Assembly (NCBI RefSeq): GCF_006385705.1
Contig: NZ_VFRQ01000001.1
Span: 1 to 64,000 of the forward strand
DNA: 64,000 nt
Direction: 5' to 3'
DNA from: Pontibacter mangrovi
GTDB lineage: Bacteria > Bacteroidota > Bacteroidia > Cytophagales > Hymenobacteraceae
A program made the translations under genes and the position numbers. Shown here piece by piece: positions 54,982-64,000 of the stretch. Each line of letters opens with the position of its first letter. Positions within the stretch are counted from its first letter, which is position 1. The notes below the pieces were generated by a model. The model worked only from the letters and a program-made list of their open reading frames with translations, was not told the origin of the DNA and ran no database searches.

Positions 54982-57618
54982 ATGAACTCAGCTGAGATTA
55001 GACAAAAGTTCTTGGACTTCTTTGCTTCCAAACAGCACCAGATCGTGCCTTCTGCGCCCATCGTGGTGAAGGATGACCCCACCCTGATGTTTATCAACTC
55101 GGGCATGGCGCCATTTAAAGATTACTTCCTGGGCAACAAACCCGCGCCTTACAAGCGTGTGGCCGATACGCAGAAGTGCCTGCGCGTGAGTGGAAAGCAC
55201 AACGACCTGGAGGAAGTAGGCTACGATACCTATCACCACACCATGTTCGAGATGCTGGGCAACTGGTCGTTTGGCGATTACTTTAAAAAGGATGCCCTGG
55301 CTTGGTCATGGGAGCTTCTGACGGAAGTATACAAACTCTCTAAGGACAGGCTGTATGTTTCGGTGTTTGAGGGCGATGCGTCGGAGAACCTGCCGATGGA
55401 CCAGGATGCTTATGACATCTGGAAGACGATGATCGCCGAAGACCGCATCCTGATGGGCAACAAAAAAGATAACTTCTGGGAGATGGGCGATACCGGCCCC
55501 TGCGGTCCGTGCTCTGAGATCCACATCGACCTGCGCTCTGAGGAGGAACGCGCCAAAGTTGATGGAAAAACACTGGTGAACGCCGACCATCCGCAGGTGG
55601 TGGAGATCTGGAACAACGTATTCATGGAGTTTAACCGTTTGGCCGACGGCACGCTGGTAAAATTGCCTGCCCAGCACGTAGATACAGGTATGGGCTTCGA
55701 GCGTCTGTGCATGGCCATCCAGGGCAAGCGCTCCAACTATGACACGGATGTTTTCCAGCCGCTGATCCAGATTATTGCCAAAGAGGCTGGCGTAACCTAC
55801 GGCCAGGACGAGAAGACAGACGTTGCCATCCGTGTAATCGCCGACCACATCCGCGCCATTTCCTTTACCATTGCCGACGGGCAGCTGCCGTCTAACAACA
55901 AGGCCGGCTACGTGATCCGCCGCATCCTGCGCCGTGCGGTGCGCTACGGCTTTACGTTCCTGGACTTCAAAAAGCCATTCCTTTACAAGCTAACGGAGGT
56001 GCTGGCAGAGCAGACATCGCATGTGTTCCCGGAGCTGAAGCAGCAGCTGAGCTTTGTGCAGCGCGTGATCGAGGAAGAGGAGAACGCTTTCCTGCGCACG
56101 CTGGAGAACGGCCTGAAGCGCCTGGATGCGCTGGAGGAAAGCTTTAAGCAGAACAACTACACCATCGACGGCAAAACGGCCTTCGAACTATATGATACAT
56201 TCGGCTTCCCGCTGGACCTAACCGCTTTGATCGCCCGCGAGAAGGGGCTGAAAGTTGACGAGCTGGGTTTTGCCACGGAAATGGAGCAGCAGAAGAACCG
56301 TTCCCGCAAGGCTTCCGCCACCGAGCAGAGCGACTGGGTTATACTTCAGCCGGACGTGGTGAACGAGTTTGTGGGATACGACTGCGATGTAACCGACTCC
56401 CATATTGTGCGCTACCGCCAGGTAAAAACCAAGAATAAAAACGAGTACCACATCGTGCTGGACAAAACACCGTTCTACGCCGAGAGCGGCGGACAGGTGG
56501 GCGATGTGGGCTTCCTGGTATCGCACGATGAGCGCGTGGAGGTGCTGGACACGAAGAAAGAGAACGATCTTATACTTCATATCACCAGTAAGCTGCCGCA
56601 GAACGTGGAGGCTGGTTTTGTCGCCGAGATCGATGCGGAGCGTCGTAACCTGATCCGTAAAAACCACTCGGCTACACACTTGCTGCACTCCGCTTTAAGA
56701 AAAGTATTAGGCGACCATGTGCAGCAGCGCGGCTCACTGGTAAACGAAAAGATTTTGCGCTTCGACTTCTCCCACTTTGCCAAGGTAGAGGATGCCGAAC
56801 TGCGCCAGATCGAGCATATCGTGAACGAACGCGTGCGCCAGGCCATCCCTTTGGACGAGCGCCGCAACGTGCCGATTGACGAAGCAAAAGGCATGGGCGC
56901 CACCGCCTTGTTTGGTGAGAAGTATGGCGACTTCGTGCGCGTGATCACTTTTGGTAGCGATTATTCTGTGGAGCTTTGCGGCGGAACGCACGTGCACAAC
57001 ACCGGCAACATCGGCTACTTCAAGATCATCTCCGAAAGCTCAGTGGCCGCCGGCGTGCGTCGTATTGAAGCCATCACCGCTGGGGCAGCAGAGGAATACA
57101 TGCAGCAGCAGTTGAACGAGCTGAACGCGGTGCGCGAGGTGCTAAACACGCAGAGCAATGTATCAGGAGCGGTACAGAAGATGCAGGACGATCTGAAGGC
57201 CATGCAAAAGCAGCTGGAGCAATACGAGCTGAAGCAACTAAGCAGCCTGAAAGATTCTCTGGCTCAGAAAGCGCAGCAGCTGGATGGCATTAACCTGATC
57301 ACCGAGCGCGTGGACCTGAGCTCTGCCGATTACCTGAAGAAGCTGGCTTTCGACATGCGTCAGGTAGTGGAGAACCTGGTGCTTATACTTGCCGCTGAGA
57401 TAGATGGCAAGCCACAGATCGCGGTGATGCTGTCGGATAACCTGGTGCAGGAGAAGAACCTGAACGCAAGCCAGATGGTGCGCGAACTGGCCAAGGAGAT
57501 CAAAGGCGGCGGCGGCGGACAGCCGTTCTATGCTACAGCAGGCGGCAAAGACGCAAGTGGCTTGAACGCCGTGCCTGCCAAAGCTGTAGAACTAGTAAAG
57601 AACTTAATGAATAGTTAA
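54982..57618 (+). CDS. alaS: Alanyl-tRNA synthetase
   Basis: The 878-residue class II synthetase charging tRNA-Ala. The catalytic core begins EIRQKFLDFFASKQH and includes MFINSGMAPFKDYFLG. The editing domain has the zinc motif HSATHLLHSALRKVLG and CGGTHVHNTG, and a C-terminal C-Ala domain ends the protein (GGGGGQPFYATAGGKD). All domains are complete. gatB follows after an 85-base simple-repeat spacer. Several motif copies are in frame, such as TATACTT at 57385 encoding part of LILAAE. Confidence 0.97.
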   Translation: MNSAEIRQKFLDFFASKQHQIVPSAPIVVKDDPTLMFINSGMAPFKDYFLGNKPAPYKRVADTQKCLRVSGKHNDLEEVGYDTYHHTMFEMLGNWSFGDYFKKDALAWSWELLTEVYKLSKDRLYVSVFEGDASENLPMDQDAYDIWKTMIAEDRILMGNKKDNFWEMGDTGPCGPCSEIHIDLRSEEERAKVDGKTLVNADHPQVVEIWNNVFMEFNRLADGTLVKLPAQHVDTGMGFERLCMAIQGKRSNYDTDVFQPLIQIIAKEAGVTYGQDEKTDVAIRVIADHIRAISFTIADGQLPSNNKAGYVIRRILRRAVRYGFTFLDFKKPFLYKLTEVLAEQTSHVFPELKQQLSFVQRVIEEEENAFLRTLENGLKRLDALEESFKQNNYTIDGKTAFELYDTFGFPLDLTALIAREKGLKVDELGFATEMEQQKNRSRKASATEQSDWVILQPDVVNEFVGYDCDVTDSHIVRYRQVKTKNKNEYHIVLDKTPFYAESGGQVGDVGFLVSHDERVEVLDTKKENDLILHITSKLPQNVEAGFVAEIDAERRNLIRKNHSATHLLHSALRKVLGDHVQQRGSLVNEKILRFDFSHFAKVEDAELRQIEHIVNERVRQAIPLDERRNVPIDEAKGMGATALFGEKYGDFVRVITFGSDYSVELCGGTHVHNTGNIGYFKIISESSVAAGVRRIEAITAGAAEEYMQQQLNELNAVREVLNTQSNVSGAVQKMQDDLKAMQKQLEQYELKQLSSLKDSLAQKAQQLDGINLITERVDLSSADYLKKLAFDMRQVVENLVLILAAEIDGKPQIAVMLSDNLVQEKNLNASQMVRELAKEIKGGGGGQPFYATAGGKDASGLNAVPAKAVELVKNLMNS

Positions 57619-57703
57619 TAATGATTAATCAATAATGAATAATGATGGAGGTGAGTTCGAAAATCAATTACTCATTCATCATTACTCATTAATCATTAAA
57701 CAA
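57619..57703. repeat. Simple-word spacer between alaS and gatB
   Basis: The stretch is made of AATAATGATTAAT and ATTACTCATTAATCATT words that are roughly complementary to each other across a central GGAGGTGAG. A reading frame open through it extends gatB upstream, but this is not conserved-looking protein. Confidence 0.5.
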
Positions 57704-59161
<1,458 letters not shown>

Positions 59162-59172
59162 ATAGGTCAACT

Positions 59173-60294
59173 ATGAAATTTAGAAGCATCTTAGCTGTCG
59201 CCTCGGCTACGGCTATACTTGCCAGCTGCCAGGGCAACAAGTCAGCCACCAACGGCGACAACTACACAATAGAAGGTAAGCTAAATAATGCCACACCCGG
59301 CCAGGTATACTTATTTGAACTGGGGGAGCAGAGCTTTGAGCCGCGTGATACCGCTCAGTTGAGCAAAGAAGGCAACTTTACGTTTTCTGGCAAGATCGAC
59401 GAACCTACCTTTTACCGCATCTCCTTAGACCAGCAGAATGGTTTGATGCTGGTGGTGGAAGAAGGTAAAATTGAGGTGGAGGCTGATGCCAAAGACCTGA
59501 ACGGTACGGCCAAGGTAGAAGGCTCTGAAGAGTCGAAGCTGTTTATAGAGCTTAATAACTTGGTGAACGATACCCGCAAGAAGCAGCAGGAACTGGAGCA
59601 GGGTTTTGCGAAAGCCATGCAGGAAGGCAACGAGGCAGAAGGTGAACGCCTGCGCGGTGAGTACTTTAAGCTGCAGGACCAAATAAAGAATTTCATCGCG
59701 CAGCACCCGAAGTCCATTGTCTCTGCTTTTGGAACAGCTAGCCTGGTAGACCCCGTGAATGATTTTGCCTTTGCCGATAGCATGGCTACGTTGTATACCA
59801 AGTACATCCCAAACTCCAAGTACACTGCCATGGTGAACGAGCGCCTGAAGCCGCACCGTAGCACAGCTATTGGGCAGGTGGCGCCAGAGATTACGCTGCC
59901 TACTCCGGATGGCGGCACTAAGTCACTGTCCTCGCTGCGTGGCAAGTATGTTTTAATTGACTTTTGGGCCAGCTGGTGCGGACCGTGCCGCAAAGAGAAC
60001 CCAAATGTGGTGAAGATGTATAACCGGCTGAAGGACAAAGGCCAGGGCTTCGAGATTTTCGGCGTTTCCCTGGACCAGTCGGAGGAAAAGTGGTTGGCAG
60101 CCATTGAAAAGGACCAGCTTACCTGGCCGCACGTGTCTGACCTGAAAGGCTGGGAGAGCAGCGCAGCGCAGCTCTATAACATCACGGCCATCCCACAGAC
60201 GGTGCTAGTTGATCCGGAAGGAAAAATCGTAGCCAAAGGCCTGCGAGGTGCGGAACTGGAGCAGAAGCTTGAGTCTTTGCTGAACGAAGGGTAA
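59173..60294 (+). CDS. TlpA-like thioredoxin-fold lipoprotein with DUF4369 domain
   Basis: A 373-residue lipoprotein (lipobox LASC, Cys19). Residues 30-130 resemble the DUF4369 beta-domain common in Bacteroidota (YTIEGKLNNATPGQVYLFEL). A helical linker follows, then a C-terminal thioredoxin fold of the TlpA/ResA type with the redox pair in FWASWCGPCRKEN (Cys269, Cys272) and a cis-Pro loop (TAIPQTVLVDP). It likely reduces disulfides in the envelope. It starts 11 bases after gatB and ends at a terminator. Confidence 0.92.
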   Translation: MKFRSILAVASATAILASCQGNKSATNGDNYTIEGKLNNATPGQVYLFELGEQSFEPRDTAQLSKEGNFTFSGKIDEPTFYRISLDQQNGLMLVVEEGKIEVEADAKDLNGTAKVEGSEESKLFIELNNLVNDTRKKQQELEQGFAKAMQEGNEAEGERLRGEYFKLQDQIKNFIAQHPKSIVSAFGTASLVDPVNDFAFADSMATLYTKYIPNSKYTAMVNERLKPHRSTAIGQVAPEITLPTPDGGTKSLSSLRGKYVLIDFWASWCGPCRKENPNVVKMYNRLKDKGQGFEIFGVSLDQSEEKWLAAIEKDQLTWPHVSDLKGWESSAAQLYNITAIPQTVLVDPEGKIVAKGLRGAELEQKLESLLNEG

Positions 60295-60328
60295 GGGTTA
60301 CCGGATCATTTGATCTTTTGACATAATT

Positions 60329-60366
60329 AAAGAGCGGCCTTGCAACATTGGAAGGCCGCTCTTTTT
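60329..60366. terminator. Terminator of the TlpA-like gene
   Basis: AAAGAGCGGCCTT and AAGGCCGCTCTTT form a 13-bp perfect stem followed by TTATG. It lies 35 bases after the stop codon, between convergent genes. Confidence 0.88.
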
Positions 60367-60388
60367 ATGCTTTACCGAAAGCTTTCGG

Positions 60389-60403
60389 AGTATAGGCTAT
60401 ACT
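60389..60403. repeat. Palindromic motif pair at the 60397 gene stop
   Basis: AGTATAG, one G, then CTATACT: a 15-base perfect inverted repeat that overlaps the stop codon of the minus-strand gene. Confidence 0.7.
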
Positions 60404-61059
60404 TTGAACGTTCTCTGCAAGGCGCCCCACAGCATTTTTTTATGCTCCACGTTATCTGCCAGCATTTTAAGCGCCTGTGAGAAAACCACCGGCACCGACC
60501 CAACTGTTACCGGATTATAAAGCGTAAACTTCTCGTGCGGCAGCGCTGTCTCGATGCGGCTGGCAAAGCTGATGATATAGTTTACCTGCAGCTCCTTCTG
60601 CAGTTCCTCGAACAAGGCCAGTTCTCCGGAAATATTATTTACATACGCCACATCGGATGGCTGCAGCCCAATGGCCGAAAGGATCTTCTGCAGGAACTGC
60701 AGCTGTGGCAGATGGGCAAACTCAGCCTCCGGAATAGTTACCAGCACCACAACGCCTTTCCTGTTTTCCCCGGCAACCTTATACTTCTGCTTTTGCGCGG
60801 CGGGCTCCTTTTTCGGAATTTTTGGCAGCTCGTGCACGTGCTGCTTGGCAGCCACCGGCTCTGGCGGTACCATGGCCTCAGGAGCCGCTACCGTAGCCGG
60901 TGAGGTGGCATCTTCCTCGGCTGGTTTAGGTGCTGGTGCAGTCGCAGGCTCAGCAATTTTAGGCGCAGGCAAAGCAATATCGCCCTCAACCAGGTAAACT
61001 GTTTCGGGTATAAAGCTCTTCAGGAACTCATCGCTAATATCTGCTTGTAAGCATGGCAT
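60397..61059 (-). CDS. Hypothetical protein with Pro/Ala linker
   Basis: A 220-residue protein I do not recognise. A short N-terminal domain (DISDEFLKSFIPETVYLVEG) is joined by a Pro/Ala/Glu-rich linker (about residues 28-90) to a conserved-looking C-terminal domain: VVLVTIPEAEFAHLPQLQFL, then LQKILSAIGLQPSDVAYVN, and a final helix KKMLWGALQRTF. The strand-helix alternation suggests a Rossmann-like fold. It is soluble. It follows the thioesterase gene by six bases, so the two form an operon. Confidence 0.7.
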   Translation of the reverse strand: MPCLQADISDEFLKSFIPETVYLVEGDIALPAPKIAEPATAPAPKPAEEDATSPATVAAPEAMVPPEPVAAKQHVHELPKIPKKEPAAQKQKYKVAGENRKGVVVLVTIPEAEFAHLPQLQFLQKILSAIGLQPSDVAYVNNISGELALFEELQKELQVNYIISFASRIETALPHEKFTLYNPVTVGSVPVVFSQALKMLADNVEHKKMLWGALQRTFKV

Positions 61060-61065
61060 GTAGAT

Positions 61066-61599
61066 TTATCCTTGTGCGTCTTCCTTGATGTCAAAAATAG
61101 AGCGTAGCTCGTTTGCCTCGCTTGGTTTCATGCGGCCGGCAAGTACCAGGCGCAGCTGGCGGCGGCGCAGGGCCCCATCATATAAGCTGATCTCTTCTTC
61201 GGTTTCTGGAACAGCTTCGGGCACATCAATCGGGTTGCCCAACTGGTCTACGGCCACAAAGGTAAAGAAAGCTTGGTTCGACATAACCTTCTTACCGCTT
61301 GGGATATCCTCAGCATACACTACAATGTGCACCTCCATGGAGGAGTTAAAGGCGCGGGTAACCTTGGCTTCCAGCGTCACCACGTTCCCCAGCTTTATAC
61401 TTTCAGCGAAAGAAACATTGTCTACAGAGGCTGTCACCACGATGCGGTTAGAGTGTTTCTGGGCCGCGATAGCCGACACAATATCCATCCAGTGCATCAT
61501 TTTTCCGCCCATCAGGTTGTGCAGCGTGTTGGTGTCGTTGGGCAACACCAGCTCCGTCATGATAACATAAGAGTCAGATACTTTTTTTTGTTTGCGCAT
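61066..61599 (-). CDS. Hotdog-fold acyl-CoA thioesterase
   Basis: A 177-residue BACH/YciA-type thioesterase that releases free CoA from acyl-CoA. The motif NTLHNLMGGKMMHWMDIVSAIAA is the hotdog helix with the catalytic Asp, and TASVDNVSFAESIKLGNVVTLEAKVTRA is the following sheet. A C-terminal helical extension (residues 135-177) is present. It starts at an ATG preceded by an AT-rich spacer with one TATACTT. The acyl length preferred is unknown. The next gene starts six bases after its stop. Confidence 0.9.
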   Translation of the reverse strand: MRKQKKVSDSYVIMTELVLPNDTNTLHNLMGGKMMHWMDIVSAIAAQKHSNRIVVTASVDNVSFAESIKLGNVVTLEAKVTRAFNSSMEVHIVVYAEDIPSGKKVMSNQAFFTFVAVDQLGNPIDVPEAVPETEEEISLYDGALRRRQLRLVLAGRMKPSEANELRSIFDIKEDAQG

Positions 61600-61722
61600 T
61601 GTATAAGCGATGATTTTGATGCAAAGATACGCTTAAGCCCCGAAACGGTAAAATATACTTCATCTCTTTGGGCAGGTACAACCTAAGCGTAACAGGCATT
61701 GCGGCCGGCGCAGCATGAGGAA

Positions 61723-61748
61723 GGCACCTGCCGTTAGGTACAGGTGCC
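61723..61748. repeat. GGCACCTG inverted repeat
   Basis: GGCACCTG and CAGGTGCC are perfect 8-base arms around a 10-base loop, between the DUF2268-like gene stop and the thioesterase start. There is no T run on either side, so a terminator role is uncertain. Confidence 0.5.
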
Positions 61749-61782
61749 ATGTTATCATCAGCCAACGAAATGGCAGTGTTTC

Positions 61783-62715
61783 TTAGTTGAACTTCTGTGC
61801 GTAGCCGCTTTTCTCCAGGAAGGCAGCGTAATCCTGTATCCTCAGGATATCCCGCACGGCTTGTTTTTTATCTGTAGCCTTGTTATAGTAGGCTTCGCAG
61901 ATTTTGTACCCCATGTAGTAGCCAAGGTCAGCAGGCCTCTCTTTCATGTTTTCGCCGTTGTAGAGCCAGTTGCTGACGTCACCTTGGTGCATGCCTGCCC
62001 GGAACTCCTCCCAAAGCGCCTGCTCGTGCTTATCGCCGTAGGCATGCGCCACTTTATTAATATGACCGTTTGCGGCAAGGGTAGCTACGAAGTCTGCGGC
62101 TCCCTCGCCTATACTCATGCCCAGCAGCGTGGAGTCTCCCTTAGAGTCTCTCTGTAGAATGTGAATGAACTCATGGATCACTACCAGGTCGATCTGGTCC
62201 ATGGGCTTGAGTACGGCTTTGTGCCAGTTTCCGAGCTCCTCCGTGGGGGTGTTAGGGTATAAACCAAACATGTCCACGCCTATCACAGGGTCATCTGCAA
62301 TGGTGCCGGCAGAGTTCATCGCTCCGACGACGAAGTATACACGGGGGATATTTGTGTCGGGATAGAGTTCCTTTAGCCGCCCATAGTGTGCCTGCATTTT
62401 GGGCACTGCCTCCTGCAGCTTATGGGTATGTCCTTTTAGTTGTGTGTAATATTGAGGGTGCCTGTTGATGACCTTTTGCAGGTATGCAGCATTCCTGATG
62501 CGGCCGGGCGTGAACTGCTTTACACCGGCTGATGCTTTCTGCAGGTATTCTTCGTCCAGCACCCGCACAGAGTCTTCTTTGCTTTGTGCCTCTTTCAGTT
62601 TATCAAAGGCATTCCAGAAGAGGTCAACATCCGAGGTGACGATCTGGAAAGAAGCCTGGCTATAGCCAGCAGCAGAGGTGAGCAGCAGTGTTAAAAGAGC
62701 ATATAATTTTTTCAT
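61783..62715 (-). CDS. Secreted zinc metalloprotease-like protein (DUF2268 type)
   Basis: A 310-residue protein with a signal peptide (residues 1-19, cleavage after GYS). The zinc motif HEFIH is near residue 183 in VVIHEFIHILQ, with a third ligand likely in GEGAADFVA about 25 residues later; this HExxH-E spacing is that of gluzincin-like DUF2268 proteins. YFVVGAMNSAGT is the strand before the site. The C-terminal third is helical. The substrate is unknown. It lies downstream of pcm on the same strand. Confidence 0.78.
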   Translation of the reverse strand: MKKLYALLTLLLTSAAGYSQASFQIVTSDVDLFWNAFDKLKEAQSKEDSVRVLDEEYLQKASAGVKQFTPGRIRNAAYLQKVINRHPQYYTQLKGHTHKLQEAVPKMQAHYGRLKELYPDTNIPRVYFVVGAMNSAGTIADDPVIGVDMFGLYPNTPTEELGNWHKAVLKPMDQIDLVVIHEFIHILQRDSKGDSTLLGMSIGEGAADFVATLAANGHINKVAHAYGDKHEQALWEEFRAGMHQGDVSNWLYNGENMKERPADLGYYMGYKICEAYYNKATDKKQAVRDILRIQDYAAFLEKSGYAQKFN

Positions 62716-62885
62716 AGTTGTAGGTTTTTAGCTAAAGATAAGAGCTTAGGGCAAAAGGTTGCACTTACCTGCCTAATAAACAGTTAAAGCCCACTTTCGT
62801 GCTGGTAAAGCAGCTTCAGCTGTGAAGGCAGCGTGTGCCAATGTTTCTACAACTATAAAAGGGCGGGGGCAGGAAATGCGAGAGG

Positions 62886-63545
62886 TTATGCGCCGCCGTC
62901 CCAGCCGGAGCGGCCGAGCAACGGCACAAACTTAAAGTCTGTGAATTCCTCGCGGGTAAACTCGTTCTCACCGACTCTGGTAATGCGCAGCATTTTCTGC
63001 GTCTGCTCATCCCCGACAGGTATCACCAGTATGCCATCGGTCGTTAGCTGGCGCAGCAGCTCTTTGGGCACAACGGGAGCCCCGGCGGTCACAATAATTT
63101 TGTCGTAAGGCGCGTGGGCGGGTAAGCCCAGTGATCCATCGCCATGAAAGGTATGCGGTTTTAAACCATGCTTGCGGAAAAAGAGGCGGGCCTTCTCGAA
63201 AAGCGGCCGGTTATACTCAATGGTATAAACATTTGGGGTGATTTGCAGGAGCACCGTGCACTGGTAGCCGGAGCCCGTTCCGATTTCCAGCACCTTGTCG
63301 GTAGGCTTAAGCTGCAGCAGCTCCGACTGAAATGCCACTGTGTAAGGCTGTGAGATGGTTTGGCCTTCTCCAATCGGGAAAGCTTTGTCCTGGTAGGCCT
63401 GTTCCACAAAAGCCTTGTCGAAGAAGTAATGACGCGGTACAGTTTCGATGGCTTTCAGCACGCGCTCATCGTGGATGCCTTTCTCGCGAAGCTGTCTTAC
63501 TAAAGCCCGGCGCATGCCTTTATGTCTGTACGTGTCGGTTTGCAT
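62886..63545 (-). CDS. pcm: Protein-L-isoaspartate O-methyltransferase
   Basis: A 219-residue methyltransferase that repairs isoaspartyl residues in aged proteins using S-adenosylmethionine. The cofactor site is VLEIGTGSGYQCTVLLQ. The N-terminal VPRHYFFDKAF and QTISQPYTVAFQSELL are Pcm signatures, and KIIVTAGAPVVPKELL closes the fold. The length is typical. It is divergent from ribE across a 218-base spacer. Confidence 0.95.
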   Translation of the reverse strand: MQTDTYRHKGMRRALVRQLREKGIHDERVLKAIETVPRHYFFDKAFVEQAYQDKAFPIGEGQTISQPYTVAFQSELLQLKPTDKVLEIGTGSGYQCTVLLQITPNVYTIEYNRPLFEKARLFFRKHGLKPHTFHGDGSLGLPAHAPYDKIIVTAGAPVVPKELLRQLTTDGILVIPVGDEQTQKMLRITRVGENEFTREEFTDFKFVPLLGRSGWDGGA

Positions 63546-63695
63546 GAGGAATTTGCTAGGGGTTTATGCTAAACTTACTGCCGGTTCAGGCGGCAGGTTT
63601 GCGAAAATAAGCATCCCTGGGCAATTTTACCTGCCATTTGCAGCATTTCCTGCGCATTATTTAGCCGGGCAGCTGTATGGCTGGCAGAATGATGT

Positions 63696-63703
63696 TAAAT
63701 TTG
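63696..63703 (+). promoter_or_regulatory. Candidate -7 element of ribE
   Basis: TAAATTTG fits TAnnTTTG, about 60 bases before the ATG. No -33 TTTG at good spacing, and no FMN riboswitch elements were recognised. Confidence 0.35.
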
Positions 63704-63763
63704 AGGGATCGTTTTTCATTGCGGTTGAAATAGGAGCGCATCGCATCATTAACAGGAATATAT

Positions 63764-64000
63764 ATGTTTACAGGAATTATAGAGGCCCTGGGCCAGGTAA
63801 AAAATATCCGGGAAGAAGGCACTAACAAGCATTTCACGCTGAGCGGCCCCTTTACGCAGGAACTCAAAATTGACCAAAGCCTGGCGCATAACGGTGTATG
63901 TTTAACTGTGGTGGGCATTGATGATGAGGCCTACACGGTTACGGCCATTGATGAAACGCTGCAGAAAACCAACCTCAATAGCCTGAGCGTGGGGGATAAG
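63764..64000 (+). CDS. ribE: Riboflavin synthase alpha chain, N-terminal fragment
   Basis: The first 79 residues, cut by the window end. The start MFTGIIEALGQV is the invariant N-terminus of riboflavin synthase, which dismutates two lumazine molecules to riboflavin. SLAHNGVCLTVVGIDDEAYTV is the first lumazine-binding barrel repeat and ETLQKTNLNSL follows as expected. The second repeat lies outside the window. No other rib genes are seen on this side. Confidence 0.95.
   Translation, partial: MFTGIIEALGQVKNIREEGTNKHFTLSGPFTQELKIDQSLAHNGVCLTVVGIDDEAYTVTAIDETLQKTNLNSLSVGDK

Noticed and set aside
57635-57703. A longer N-terminus for gatB
   Set aside because: The 23 extra residues are encoded by simple-repeat spacer and precede the conserved GatB start; the ATG at 57704 fits the family.
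63546-63763. An FMN riboswitch ahead of ribE
   Set aside because: The conserved AGGGGAxxGxxGGGxxGA-type elements and a terminator or sequestering stem are not visible.

Overview
The window is an ordinary chromosomal stretch of a member of the Bacteroidota, most likely order Cytophagales, family Hymenobacteraceae (Pontibacter-like). The grounds are: promoters of the TAnnTTTG (-7) / TTTG (-33) type; almost no Shine-Dalgarno sequences; a type III glutamine synthetase; the long form of IspG; a Bacteroidota-type putative porin, an OmpH-like lipoprotein and a DUF4369/TlpA lipoprotein; and moderate GC genes with AT-rich spacers. The genus is an inference; no rRNA is present to settle it.

Layout. 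1-640: 3' end of a GDP-mannose dehydratase gene, then three tandem tRNA-Asp genes on the minus strand. 0.8-5 kb: accA, a metallo-hydrolase/patatin pair, an outer-membrane barrel protein and an acyltransferase. 5-12 kb: smc, a small membrane protein, a DUF4159 protein, rsmE and a GT-C-like membrane protein. 12-19 kb: pckA, a POT peptide transporter, a lipoprotein, groEL/groES and secG. 19-24 kb: a minus-strand cluster miaB - sigma-54 activator - lptE - TPR-like protein - secG. 24-30 kb: pabB, a TPR protein, a zinc-ribbon protein/Nif3 pair, then lpxK and a porin. 32-40 kb: miaE, a secreted protein of unknown role, an FtsX/MacB-like permease, an OmpH-like lipoprotein, mtaB and an LtaS-like sulfatase-fold protein. 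40-46 kb: glnN, ispG, a 55-residue membrane protein, a YjbR protein and a MarR regulator. 46-60 kb: leuS, several small hypothetical proteins, a CDF transporter/panE pair, dprA, a MerR regulator, alaS, gatB and a TlpA-like lipoprotein. 60-64 kb: a hypothetical protein, a hotdog thioesterase, a DUF2268-like metalloprotease, pcm and the start of ribE.

The gene content is mostly housekeeping: translation (leuS, alaS, gatB, tRNA-Asp), tRNA position-37 modification (miaB, miaE, mtaB), lipopolysaccharide (lpxK, lptE), protein folding and export (groESL, secG), nitrogen and carbon metabolism (glnN, pckA) and isoprenoids (ispG). I see no CRISPR array, prophage, insertion sequence or defence island.

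The standout signal is not a gene. The heptamer AAGTATR (complement YATACTT) occurs about 165 times in 64 kb by hand count, against about 12 copies of the AAGTATY control, in spacers and inside conserved genes in all reading frames. It often sits in inverted pairs at gene ends. This is the behaviour of a genome-wide iterated signal such as a DNA uptake sequence, and it is the best candidate here for an undescribed system.
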